Below, piece after piece: positions 1 through 6,057 of a stretch of 12,955 bases of DNA. This stretch comes from Myxococcales bacterium (GTDB taxonomy: Bacteria > Myxococcota_A > Polyangia > Nannocystales > Nannocystaceae): NCBI GenBank assembly GCA_020633315.1, contig JACKDV010000057.1:1-12955 (forward strand). The letters run 5' to 3'. Numbering within the stretch: the stretch's first letter is position 1; every line of letters begins with the position of its first letter. The notes under the pieces were generated by a model, which was given only the letters and a program-made list of their open reading frames with translations, made no database searches and was not told the DNA's origin. The translations under genes and the position numbers were made by a program.

Positions 1-111
1 GAACTCTGACCGCCGTCAGCTCCTTCGGGACCCTGCCTCACCGAGCCACCGCGGGCCCGGCAACCATCGAGCCCCGCCGCGCCGCCCCGCGCAGACACGG
101 CCGGGGCTTGC

Positions 112-117
112 TAGGCT
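112..117 (+). promoter_or_regulatory. -10 box (TAGGCT) of a probable leaderless promoter
   Basis: TAGGCT fits the sigma-70 -10 pattern TANNNT and ends 10 nt before the GTG start of the prenyltransferase gene. Transcription from it would begin at or next to the start codon. No Shine-Dalgarno sequence lies in the gap and no clear -35 box is visible. The same arrangement recurs at six other starts in this window, which is the main support. Confidence 0.5.
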
Positions 118-127
118 CCCGGGCGCC

Positions 128-1042
128 GTGGCCCTTCGCGCGTGGATCCAGGCATCGCGTCCGCTGGCCCAGGCCAACATCGCGATCCCGCTGCTGCTGG
201 GCGAGATGGTCGCGTTCGCCGACGGCCTGCGCCTCGACCTCGGCCTGCTCGTGGTGGCGCACCTGTTCGGCGTGCTCGACCAGCTCTTCATCGTGTGGAC
301 CAACGACGTCGCCGACGAGCAGGCCGACGCGGCCAACGAGGCCCCCACTCTGCTGTCGGGGGGCTCGCGCGTGCTCCAGCAGGGACGCCTGAGCGCCCGC
401 CAGCTCTCCCGTGCCGCGATCGCAGCCGCGCTGGCCCTGCTGGTGCTCTGCCTCTACGCCGCCGTGGCGATGGATCGCCCCGCCATGCCGCTGGCCTGGG
501 CCCTGGCGGTGGTGCTCGCCTGGGCCTACAGCTTCCCGCCCGCCCGCCTGTCCTACCGCAGCCTGGGCACGGCGACGCAGGCCTTCGGCGTGATGGTGGC
601 GCTGCCGCTGCTGGGCTTCTACCTGCAGATGGGCACCATCCGCGGGTTCCCCTGGGAGGCGCTGGTGCCCTTCGCCCTGCTGGGCGTGGCGGGCAACATC
701 GTCACCGCGCTGCCCGACGCCGAGGCCGACGCCGCGGTGGGCAAGCAGACCTGGCCCGTCCTCTACGGCGTGCCGCGAGCCCGCAAGCACTGCCTGCAGC
801 TCGTCGCGCTGGGCGCCCTGGGCACGCCGTGGGTGCTGCCCGGCCTCGGCCAGGCCGGCTGGGCGGTGGTCGAGGCCGCCCCGATCGCGCTGGTGCTGGC
901 GGCCGCGTGGCTGCACCGACGAGGCGAGGCGATCGGGCCCAAGCGCACCCTGTGGTTCTCGATCCTGTGCGGGGCCGCCATCAATGCGGCGATCCTCGGC
1001 TGGGCGGTGGCGCTGGCCCTCGAGCCGCCGTGGGGCTGGTGA
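128..1042 (+). CDS. UbiA-family membrane prenyltransferase
   Basis: This 304-aa integral membrane protein should transfer a polyprenyl group from its diphosphate to an aromatic or similar acceptor, as UbiA and MenA do. The first Asp-rich motif is ND-x-x-D-x-x-x-D at residues 59-67, which binds Mg-diphosphate. The second is D-A-E-A-D at 197-201, followed by GK. A YSFPPARLSYRSLG segment at 134-147 resembles the conserved Y-S-x-P-P-x-R loop after the first motif. Several hydrophobic stretches (about 36-57, 95-116, 120-137, 150-166, 178-195, 225-262 and 280-300) fit the multi-helix UbiA fold, and length is normal for the family. The GTG start is supported by a TAGGCT box 10 nt upstream. The overall pattern resembles MenA-like enzymes more than UbiA, but the acceptor cannot be assigned and no quinone-pathway gene is adjacent. 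It converges on the next gene with a 13-bp gap. Confidence 0.88.
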   Translation: MALRAWIQASRPLAQANIAIPLLLGEMVAFADGLRLDLGLLVVAHLFGVLDQLFIVWTNDVADEQADAANEAPTLLSGGSRVLQQGRLSARQLSRAAIAAALALLVLCLYAAVAMDRPAMPLAWALAVVLAWAYSFPPARLSYRSLGTATQAFGVMVALPLLGFYLQMGTIRGFPWEALVPFALLGVAGNIVTALPDAEADAAVGKQTWPVLYGVPRARKHCLQLVALGALGTPWVLPGLGQAGWAVVEAAPIALVLAAAWLHRRGEAIGPKRTLWFSILCGAAINAAILGWAVALALEPPWGW

Positions 1043-1058
1043 GCCTCGCCGCGGCTCA
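1040..1058. terminator. Short inverted repeat spanning two convergent stop codons
   Basis: TGAGCC at 1040-1045 pairs with GGCTCA at 1053-1058, leaving a 7-nt loop. The two outer triplets are the TGA stop codons of the two convergent genes. The stem could work as a bidirectional terminator, but there is no T tract and the stem is only 6 bp, so this is tentative. Confidence 0.25.
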
Positions 1059-2030
1059 GCGCATCGCCAGCCACGCCGCCATCAGCCCGAGCACCACCAG
1101 CATCGCGCCCATCGTCGCTCGCCGCACCCCGGCTCGTCGATGCTCCGCCGCCGCCCGCTCCTCGGCCTCGGCTCGGGCCCGCCGCTCCTTCGCCGCCCGC
1201 TCCTTCGCCGCCCGCTCCTGGGCGTCGTTGGCCGCCTGCTCCTCGGCCCGCTCCGCCGCCGCCCTCGCCTCGGCCTCGGCCTCCCGGCTCGCGAGGCGCT
1301 GCCGCTCCCGCTCCGCCGCCTCGCGCTCGCGCGCCCGCAGCTCCTCCACCGCCGGCCACACCCGCTCCACCCAGCCCGGCGCCGCCCCGGGCCCGTGCTC
1401 CACCGCGCGTCGCAGCGCCGCTCGCAGCTCTGCATGGGCCCGCGCGTCCTCGCGGATCGCCGCCCAGTCCTCCTCGCGCTCGCTCAGCGCCCGCCCGCCG
1501 GGGCGTCGCACCGGCGGCTGCCCCGGGCGCCCCTGCGCGAGATGAGCCATGCGCCGCCACGCCCGGCACACCTGCAGCACCAGCCTCGCCGGCGGCTCGC
1601 CGCACACCCGCTGCATCGCATCCCAGCGCAGCCCCAGACCATGGCGCAGGATCGACACGTCGCGGCCGATCGGTCGCAGCCGCGCCAGGGCCTGCATCGC
1701 CCGGCGCTCGTCCTCGGATCCCCGCGAGTGCTGGGGAGCCGAGCCACGCTCCTGCCGACCCTCGGCCACGCAGCGGTTGTGCGCCATCGCGAGCACGGTG
1801 GCGCGCAGCGGCTCGAGCTCGACCGGCCCCGCCCGCTCGGCTCTCGCCTCCTGCTCCACCGCCTGCGCGAAGGCCAGCACCGCCACGCGCTCCGCCTCCG
1901 CATCGCCCAGCACGCCGCCGCAGTAGCGATGCAGCTCGTCGCCGCAGGCCTCGGCCAGCGCCCCCAGCCACGGCGGCGGGCCCTCGCGCGACGATCCGGG
2001 CGCCTTCGCGCGATCGCGATCCTCGGTCAT
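1056..2030 (-). CDS. Sigma-factor-like protein with coiled coil and C-terminal membrane anchor
   Basis: 324 aa. Residues about 22-92 and 107-162 look like a worn RNA polymerase sigma-70/ECF layout. The first block (LHRYCGGVLGD ... LRATVLAMAHNRCVAEGR) resembles region 2. The second (LARLRPIGRDVSILRHGLGLRWDAMQ) resembles the helix-turn-helix of region 4. Residues about 222-304 are a highly charged Ala/Glu/Arg coiled coil with short internal repeats (AAKER twice). Residues 306-322 (TMGAMLVVLGLMAAWLA) form one hydrophobic helix followed by a single Arg, so the protein is probably tail-anchored with its bulk in the cytoplasm. The ATG start sits 9 nt after a minus-strand TAGACT box. It is divergent from the methyltransferase gene. 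The sigma resemblance is from the pattern alone; DNA or polymerase binding is unproven, and a scaffold role driven by the coiled coil is equally possible. Confidence 0.72.
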   Translation of the reverse strand: MTEDRDRAKAPGSSREGPPPWLGALAEACGDELHRYCGGVLGDAEAERVAVLAFAQAVEQEARAERAGPVELEPLRATVLAMAHNRCVAEGRQERGSAPQHSRGSEDERRAMQALARLRPIGRDVSILRHGLGLRWDAMQRVCGEPPARLVLQVCRAWRRMAHLAQGRPGQPPVRRPGGRALSEREEDWAAIREDARAHAELRAALRRAVEHGPGAAPGWVERVWPAVEELRAREREAAERERQRLASREAEAEARAAAERAEEQAANDAQERAAKERAAKERRARAEAEERAAAEHRRAGVRRATMGAMLVVLGLMAAWLAMR

Positions 2031-2039
2031 GCCAGCGGC

Positions 2040-2045
2040 AGTCTA
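2040..2045 (-). promoter_or_regulatory. -10 box (TAGACT) of a probable leaderless promoter
   Basis: On the minus strand TAGACT ends 9 nt before the ATG of the sigma-like coiled-coil gene, with no Shine-Dalgarno sequence between. The same hexamer occurs at 6003-6008 ahead of the ammonia-lyase homologue. Confidence 0.5.
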
Positions 2046-2073
2046 CCCGCACCCGTGACCAGCCCCGAGCCGA

Positions 2074-2105
2074 CAGGAGCCTCGCCCGCGCGGGCGCGGC
2101 TCCTG
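2074..2105. promoter_or_regulatory. 32-bp near-perfect palindrome in a divergent promoter region
   Basis: CAGGAGCC (2074-2081) and GGCTCCTG (2098-2105) are exact inverted copies. Inside them CGCCCGC (2083-2089) mirrors GCGGGCG (2090-2096). Only the T/C pair at 2082/2097 breaks the symmetry. The element lies between the -10 boxes of two divergent genes, about where the -35 region of the methyltransferase promoter would be. It is therefore more likely an operator or a cruciform-forming element than a terminator. The binding factor is unknown. Confidence 0.5.
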
Positions 2106-2121
2106 CCGCCGCCGGAGCGTC

Positions 2122-2127
2122 TATCAT
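2122..2127 (+). promoter_or_regulatory. -10 box (TATCAT) of a probable leaderless promoter
   Basis: TATCAT ends 7 nt before the GTG start of the methyltransferase gene, which would place the transcript start at the start codon. It lies 16 nt downstream of the 32-bp palindrome. Confidence 0.55.
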
Positions 2128-2134
2128 CCGAGCC

Positions 2135-3004
2135 GTGCCCGAGCCCGGCCCCACCCCGCCTCCGGCGGCGCGCTCCTGCCCCGCCTGCGACGCCCGGCGC
2201 AGCGAGTGGGCCTTCGTGGTCGACGGCTTCCCGCACCTGCGCTGCCGCGAGTGCGGCACCGTGTTCGTCTCGCCGCTGCCCTCCGACGAGACCATCCGCG
2301 CCACCTACCTCGACCCCGAGTACCACGGGGACGTCGACGCCACGGAGGACCGCATGCGCGCCGAGGCCCGCGCCCGCGCCCGCGTGATGAAGGAGCACGG
2401 CTGCACCCGCGTGCTGGAGATCGGCTGCGGCGCGGGCTTCTTCGTGGAGGCCCTGCTCGAGCTGGGCATCGAGGCCGAGGGCGTCGACCCGGGGCCGCAG
2501 GCCCAGCGCGCGGCCGCCCGCGGGCTGCCCATCCGCCCGATCTGGCTCGAGGAGCTGCGCCCCACCGCGCCCTACGACGGCATCGGGATGTTCGAGCTGC
2601 TCGAGCACCTGCCCGACCCCGTCACCGCGCTGCAGTGGTCGCGCCGCCACACCCGGCCCGGGGCCACCCTCGCCCTGAGCACGCCCAGCGCCTCGGGCCT
2701 GCCCGCCCGCCTGCTGGGTCGCCGCTTCCCCATGCTGGCCCCGCCCAACCACCTCGAGGTGTTCTCCCGCGACGGCATCGATCGACTGCTGCGGCGCGGA
2801 GGCTTCGTCCCCACCCGCTGGGTGAGCTTCTCCAACCTCGATCGCGACACGCTGCGACGCGGCTTCCAGCGCTTCGTGCTCGGCCGCTCCGCCCCCGCCC
2901 GCTGGCTGGCCCACGGGCTCGCGTCGGCGGCCCTGCTGCCGGCCCGGCTCGTCGACCGTGCCGGCCTGGGCACCTCCTTCGAGGTCTACGCCGCGCGCCA
3001 GTAG
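2135..3004 (+). CDS. Zinc-ribbon class I SAM-dependent methyltransferase
   Basis: 289 aa. It begins with a Cys4 zinc ribbon: C15-x-x-C18 and C37-x-x-C40-G. A Rossmann methyltransferase domain of the Methyltransf_23 type follows. Motif I is VLEIGCGAG at residues 93-101. The acidic residue that would hold the SAM ribose is D118 in GVDPG. The post-motif II segment is FELLEHLPDP at 153-162, and PNHLEVFSRDGI at 204-215 is typical of this group. Such two-part proteins often act in polysaccharide, sugar or secondary-metabolite tailoring, but the substrate cannot be read from the sequence. The GTG start is chosen because a TATCAT box ends 7 nt before it and the zinc ribbon starts soon after. It is transcribed divergently from the sigma-like gene. 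Confidence 0.88.
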   Translation: MPEPGPTPPPAARSCPACDARRSEWAFVVDGFPHLRCRECGTVFVSPLPSDETIRATYLDPEYHGDVDATEDRMRAEARARARVMKEHGCTRVLEIGCGAGFFVEALLELGIEAEGVDPGPQAQRAAARGLPIRPIWLEELRPTAPYDGIGMFELLEHLPDPVTALQWSRRHTRPGATLALSTPSASGLPARLLGRRFPMLAPPNHLEVFSRDGIDRLLRRGGFVPTRWVSFSNLDRDTLRRGFQRFVLGRSAPARWLAHGLASAALLPARLVDRAGLGTSFEVYAARQ

Positions 3005-3106
3005 GCCGCAACGCTCGCGACGCTCCATCGGTGGCCTCCCCTCGGCGTCCCGCGCCCTCGCGGCCCGTCTGCCGCCCAACGACCACCCGGCGCGCGTGCG
3101 AGGCGA

Positions 3107-3112
3107 TACCAT
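3107..3112 (+). promoter_or_regulatory. -10 box (TACCAT) of a probable leaderless promoter
   Basis: TACCAT ends 10 nt before GTG 3123. It is the main reason for choosing 3123 as the phosphatase start over an in-frame upstream codon at 2958, which lies inside the methyltransferase gene. The 118-bp gap between the two genes holds no other clear element. Confidence 0.45.
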
Positions 3113-3122
3113 CCTCGGCACG

Positions 3123-4103
3123 GTGAGCGAGACCAAGCCCGAGTTCCCCTCCGCCAGCGACACCCTGCCCGCCACCAGCCACAGCGGCCGCACGCGCCAC
3201 AGCACCCTGCAGCTGCTGGCCGCCGGCGGTCGCGGCCTGCGGAGCCTCGCCGACGCGGCCGCGATCGCCGACAACCCCGCGGTGGTGGCCGACTTCTTCG
3301 GGGCCACCCACGTGGGCCAGGTCCGCAAGCGCAACGAGGACCAGTTCCTCGTGGCCGCGCTCGAGCGCTCGCTGCTGGTCGAGGGCTCGAGCCTCCCCGC
3401 CGAGGCCGGCACTCGCCTCACCGACACCCCCCAGGGACGCCTGCTCATCGTGGCCGACGGCATGGGGGGCCACGGCGGCGGCGAGCTGGCCTCGGCCGTC
3501 ACCACCGATGCCATGGCCCTGTACGCCTTCGCGGCCATGCCCTGGGCGGTCGGCCGCGACGACCACGACGCCGAGGAGCTCGGCCGCGGCCTGCTCGAGG
3601 CGGTCACCAAGGCCCAGGCCCGCGTCCGCCGGGTGGCCCAGCGCAAGAACGTCGACGAAGCGCTCGGCACCACCCTGACCCTCGCCTACCTCACCTGGCC
3701 GCAGCTGCACCTGGTGCACGTGGGGGACAGCCGCGCCTACCTGTTCCGCAACGGCGCGCTGCACCGCCTCACCAAGGACCACACCCTCGCGCAGCGCCTG
3801 GTCGACGGCAACGCCATGACGGCCGAGGAGGCCGCCCACTCCCCGCTGACGCACGTGCTGGTCAACGCGGTGGGCGGCGGCACCGACGAGCTCGACGTGG
3901 AGCTGCATCGCGTGGCGCTCGCCATGGAGGACCAGCTCATGTTGTGCACCGACGGGCTCTACGACATGGTGCCCGACCCCACGATCGCCGAGCACCTCGC
4001 CCGCACCTCCGAGCCCGTGGATCGGGTGGTGCACTCGCTCATCGACGCGGCCAATGCCGCCGGCGGTCGCGACAACGTGACCGTGGTGCTGGCCCGCTTC
4101 TGA
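3123..4103 (+). CDS. PP2C-type (PPM) serine/threonine protein phosphatase
   Basis: 326 aa from GTG. It should remove phosphate from Ser/Thr residues using two metal ions, opposing the Ser/Thr kinases that are numerous in myxobacteria. All core PPM motifs are present: R-x-x-NED at 68-73, ADGMGGH at 111-117 with metal ligand D112, GTT at 182-184, HVGDSRAYL at 199-207, KDHTL at 218-222, TDGL at 276-279 and GGRDNVTVV at 314-322. The enzyme is therefore predicted active. About 55 residues before the domain are low in complexity and may be a flexible tail. There is no transmembrane segment or signal peptide, so it is cytoplasmic. No kinase gene is adjacent, so the substrate is unknown. A GC-rich hairpin follows 24 nt after the stop. 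Confidence 0.95.
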   Translation: MSETKPEFPSASDTLPATSHSGRTRHSTLQLLAAGGRGLRSLADAAAIADNPAVVADFFGATHVGQVRKRNEDQFLVAALERSLLVEGSSLPAEAGTRLTDTPQGRLLIVADGMGGHGGGELASAVTTDAMALYAFAAMPWAVGRDDHDAEELGRGLLEAVTKAQARVRRVAQRKNVDEALGTTLTLAYLTWPQLHLVHVGDSRAYLFRNGALHRLTKDHTLAQRLVDGNAMTAEEAAHSPLTHVLVNAVGGGTDELDVELHRVALAMEDQLMLCTDGLYDMVPDPTIAEHLARTSEPVDRVVHSLIDAANAAGGRDNVTVVLARF

Positions 4104-4127
4104 CCGCCGACATTCGAAGGAGGTGCG

Positions 4128-4171
4128 GGCCGGCGCGGGGCGGACGAGCTCCCGATCGTCCGCTCCCGGCC
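4128..4171 (+). terminator. GC-rich hairpin after the phosphatase gene
   Basis: GCGGACGA (4140-4147) pairs perfectly with TCGTCCGC (4156-4163) around an 8-nt loop. The stem extends by a G-T wobble (4139/4164) and a G-C pair (4138/4165). An outer GGCCGG/CCGGCC stem (4128-4133 with 4166-4171) closes it across an asymmetric internal loop. A short run of Ts follows at 4180-4182. It is plausible as the terminator of the phosphatase gene, though the T tract is weak. Confidence 0.4.
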
Positions 4172-4373
4172 GCCACGCTGTTTCCTTCCTCCAAGTGCGT
4201 GCGCGTGCGGGCTCCCTAAGCCGCGTTTTGCGCACATCCTCCACGAGCGGGCTCTTCCGTTCCCGAGACGACCCGAACCCCGCCGATGGCGAGCCCAACC
4301 ACCACAATCGGGCTCCCAGGGACCGAAGTAGGACGTCGCCGAGTCATCGACCGCTCGATGTCTTTCAGGTTAC

Positions 4374-4389
4374 ACCAAAATCTTTTGGT
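4374..4389. promoter_or_regulatory. AT-rich palindrome ACCAAAA-TC-TTTTGGT
   Basis: Seven-base arms are separated by two bases. So A/T-rich a dyad stands out in this genome. Its form suits an operator for a dimeric repressor or a small hairpin. It sits about 180 bp upstream of the TPR gene, beside a CATCGA/TCGATG hairpin at 4345-4360. Confidence 0.35.
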
Positions 4390-4407
4390 AATCACGGCCC
4401 GAGTTGG

Positions 4408-4423
4408 GTTTGATGCATCGAAC
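4408..4423. promoter_or_regulatory. 16-bp palindrome around GATGCATC
   Basis: GTTT-GATGCATC-GAAC is symmetric except for one T/G position. It lies 19 bp downstream of the AT-rich palindrome. Two close dyads of similar size suggest a regulatory region, but no known operator was recognised. Confidence 0.3.
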
Positions 4424-4556
4424 GGTGGTTCCAAGCGCGGACGACTGCATACGAGCCCTCCCGACAGCGGCTGGAGCGCCTGCGATCTCCACACGTCAGC
4501 GCAAAATTCGTGAGACAGAGTAGGAAATTTCCACAGGTCTCGGTGTCTGTACGCGC

Positions 4557-4563
4557 GGGGGAG
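4557..4563 (+). promoter_or_regulatory. Shine-Dalgarno sequence GGGGGAG
   Basis: A purine-rich GGGGGAG lies 5 nt before ATG 4569. It contrasts with the leaderless-looking starts elsewhere in the window and supports 4569 as the start of the TPR gene with an upstream leader. Confidence 0.55.
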
Positions 4564-4568
4564 CCACG

Positions 4569-5927
4569 ATGAACGGGTACGCGCAGCAAGCCTTCACCGC
4601 CCATGGACCCGGGGCCTACGAGGCCGAGGCCCATCGCTGGGCCCTCGCCGGTCGTCCCGATCACGCGGCCCACCTCTATGCGGCCGCGCTCGACCAGCGG
4701 CCCGACGACGTCCGCGTCCGCATGATGCTGGCCGACTGCCTGGTGCGCTGCAACGAGATGGCCGCGGCAGCCCGCGAGTACCTCCAGGTCGCGCTCGGCT
4801 ACGCGGCCCACCGGCGCCACGCCGAGGCGATGGCGATCTGCCACCGCGTGCTCCAGCTCGACCCCAGCGTGTTCGTGTACGTGGCCGTGGCCGACATGCT
4901 CCGCGGCATCGGTCGCTCGGCCCGCGTGCTGTGTGCCCGGGCGGCCGAGGCCCACCTCGCCGCGGGTCGCATGGCCGACGGCCTCAACATGCTGCGCCTG
5001 GGCGCCGAGATCGACGCCCGCAACCCCGAGGTGCGCCGCCGCCTGGCCACGCTGTGCCGCTCGCAGCACATGCTGCGCGACGCGGTGATCCACCTGAGCG
5101 AGGCGGGCCGCCTGCTGCTGGCGGCCGGCAACAACGCCGAGTACGTCGAGGTCGCCGAGGAATTGCTGAGCCTCGATCCCCGCCACCTCGAGACCCTCCG
5201 CGAGCTGCCCCGCGTGTACCTGCGCGTGGGCGAGCCCCAGCGCGCCGTCGCCAAGCTGTCCGACCTCATGCGGGTCCAGCCCGGCGACACCGTGGGCTAC
5301 GAGATCCTCGCGCAGGCCTTCGCGGTGATCGGGCGCATCGACACCTCGCTGTCCGTGCTCGAGCGCCTCGTCTCCGAGCTGCGCGTCACCGGGCGCACCA
5401 AGCAGGCGGCGGAGATCCTGGCCCGCGCCGAGCGATGGCGGCTCGACGACGCCGCGTTCGCCACCGCGCTCGCGGCCCTGCGCGCGCCCAAGGCCCCGCC
5501 CCCGCCTCCGCCCGCGCGCCCCCGGCCCACCACGGCCGAGGGCACGGTGGTCCTCGACATCCGCGACCTGGTCGTCCCCGCCGCGCCCGCGCACGACGAG
5601 GAGGTCGCTCTCGATGCCACCGACCTCGTCGACCTGGTCGACCGCGAGGTCACGGTGAGCCTGCGGGTCGACATGCTGCGCGCCGTGCCTCCTCCCCCGC
5701 CGCCCCGTCCCGCCGTGGTCACGCCGCAGCCCACCTCGCCCATCGACATCGACGACATCGAGATCGAGGACACCCAGGTGCGCCGGGTCGGCCCGAGCGG
5801 CGTCACCAACCTCGTGTTCGACGAGGACTCCGCCGAGCTGCTCGGGCAGGACGAGGACCTGCAGACGCTGCGCATGGTCGCTCGGCACCTGCTGGCCGGT
5901 CCCGCACCGATGGTCGCAACGCTGTAG
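4569..5927 (+). CDS. TPR protein with proline-rich and acidic C-terminal region
   Basis: 452 aa. Residues about 15-295 are a run of helical hairpins with the TPR spacing of small and aromatic residues. Examples are the segments around 35-46 (LYAAALDQRPDD), 86-100 (EAMAICHRVLQLDPS), 190-204 and 223-240. This part should be an alpha-solenoid that binds partner proteins. Two polyproline tracts (about 310-320 and 373-382) flank a low-complexity segment rich in Asp, Val and Leu. The C-terminal 60 residues are acidic (IDIDDIEIED and similar). There is no signal peptide or membrane helix, so it is probably cytoplasmic. This architecture is common in myxobacterial signalling and motility proteins, but no specific partner can be named. 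The ATG start has a good Shine-Dalgarno sequence. Confidence 0.8.
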   Translation: MNGYAQQAFTAHGPGAYEAEAHRWALAGRPDHAAHLYAAALDQRPDDVRVRMMLADCLVRCNEMAAAAREYLQVALGYAAHRRHAEAMAICHRVLQLDPSVFVYVAVADMLRGIGRSARVLCARAAEAHLAAGRMADGLNMLRLGAEIDARNPEVRRRLATLCRSQHMLRDAVIHLSEAGRLLLAAGNNAEYVEVAEELLSLDPRHLETLRELPRVYLRVGEPQRAVAKLSDLMRVQPGDTVGYEILAQAFAVIGRIDTSLSVLERLVSELRVTGRTKQAAEILARAERWRLDDAAFATALAALRAPKAPPPPPPARPRPTTAEGTVVLDIRDLVVPAAPAHDEEVALDATDLVDLVDREVTVSLRVDMLRAVPPPPPPRPAVVTPQPTSPIDIDDIEIEDTQVRRVGPSGVTNLVFDEDSAELLGQDEDLQTLRMVARHLLAGPAPMVATL

Positions 5928-5936
5928 GGCGGCGCC

Positions 5937-5975
5937 GCGGGTGCTCCCGCCGGCAATTCCCTCGGGAACACCCGC
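5937..5975 (+). terminator. Strong hairpin after the TPR gene
   Basis: GCGGGTG (5937-5943) pairs with CACCCGC (5969-5975). After one C/A mismatch, TCCCG (5945-5949) pairs with CGGGA (5963-5967) around a 13-nt loop. The hairpin begins 10 nt after the TPR stop codon and precedes the next promoter, as a terminator would. There is no T tract, so it may act with Rho or protect the 3' end. Confidence 0.5.
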
Positions 5976-6002
5976 TCAGCTCCACCGCCTCGGTCGGCGC
6001 GG

Positions 6003-6008
6003 TAGACT
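6003..6008 (+). promoter_or_regulatory. -10 box (TAGACT)
   Basis: The hexamer is identical to the one at 2040-2045. There is no in-frame start codon within 10 nt, so this transcript would carry a leader of about 40 nt before ATG 6058. It lies just downstream of the hairpin ending the TPR gene. Confidence 0.4.
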
Positions 6009-6057
6009 GCCCCCATCGCGACGGGTCGTCCCGCTCGCGAGTACGGCGTTCCCGACC

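Larger units (their letters stand above)
4104..4568. other. 465-bp intergenic region, less GC-rich than its surroundings
   Basis: No convincing gene is present: short ORFs here lack recognisable motifs and usable starts. The stretch from about 4200 to 4530 is visibly less GC-rich than the flanking genes. It contains several short dyads: 4345-4360, 4374-4389, 4408-4423, 4523-4532 and GAGAC/GTCTC at 4512-4541. It probably carries a long regulatory leader or control region for the TPR gene. I could not place a confident promoter in it. Confidence 0.6.

Noticed and set aside
6..19. CTGAC-CGCC-GTCAG inverted repeat near the window start
   Set aside because: A 5-bp stem is common by chance at this GC content and there is no upstream gene in view to terminate.
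4123..4413. 96-aa ORF in the intergenic region, near a perfect AAGGAGGT at 4117-4124
   Set aside because: The Shine-Dalgarno-like sequence overlaps the only start codon, so spacing is impossible. The translation has no recognisable motif and the start of the ORF runs through the terminator hairpin.
4286..4513. 75-aa ORF in the same gap
   Set aside because: It has no Shine-Dalgarno sequence, no -10 box near its start and no family likeness, and it crosses several palindromes.
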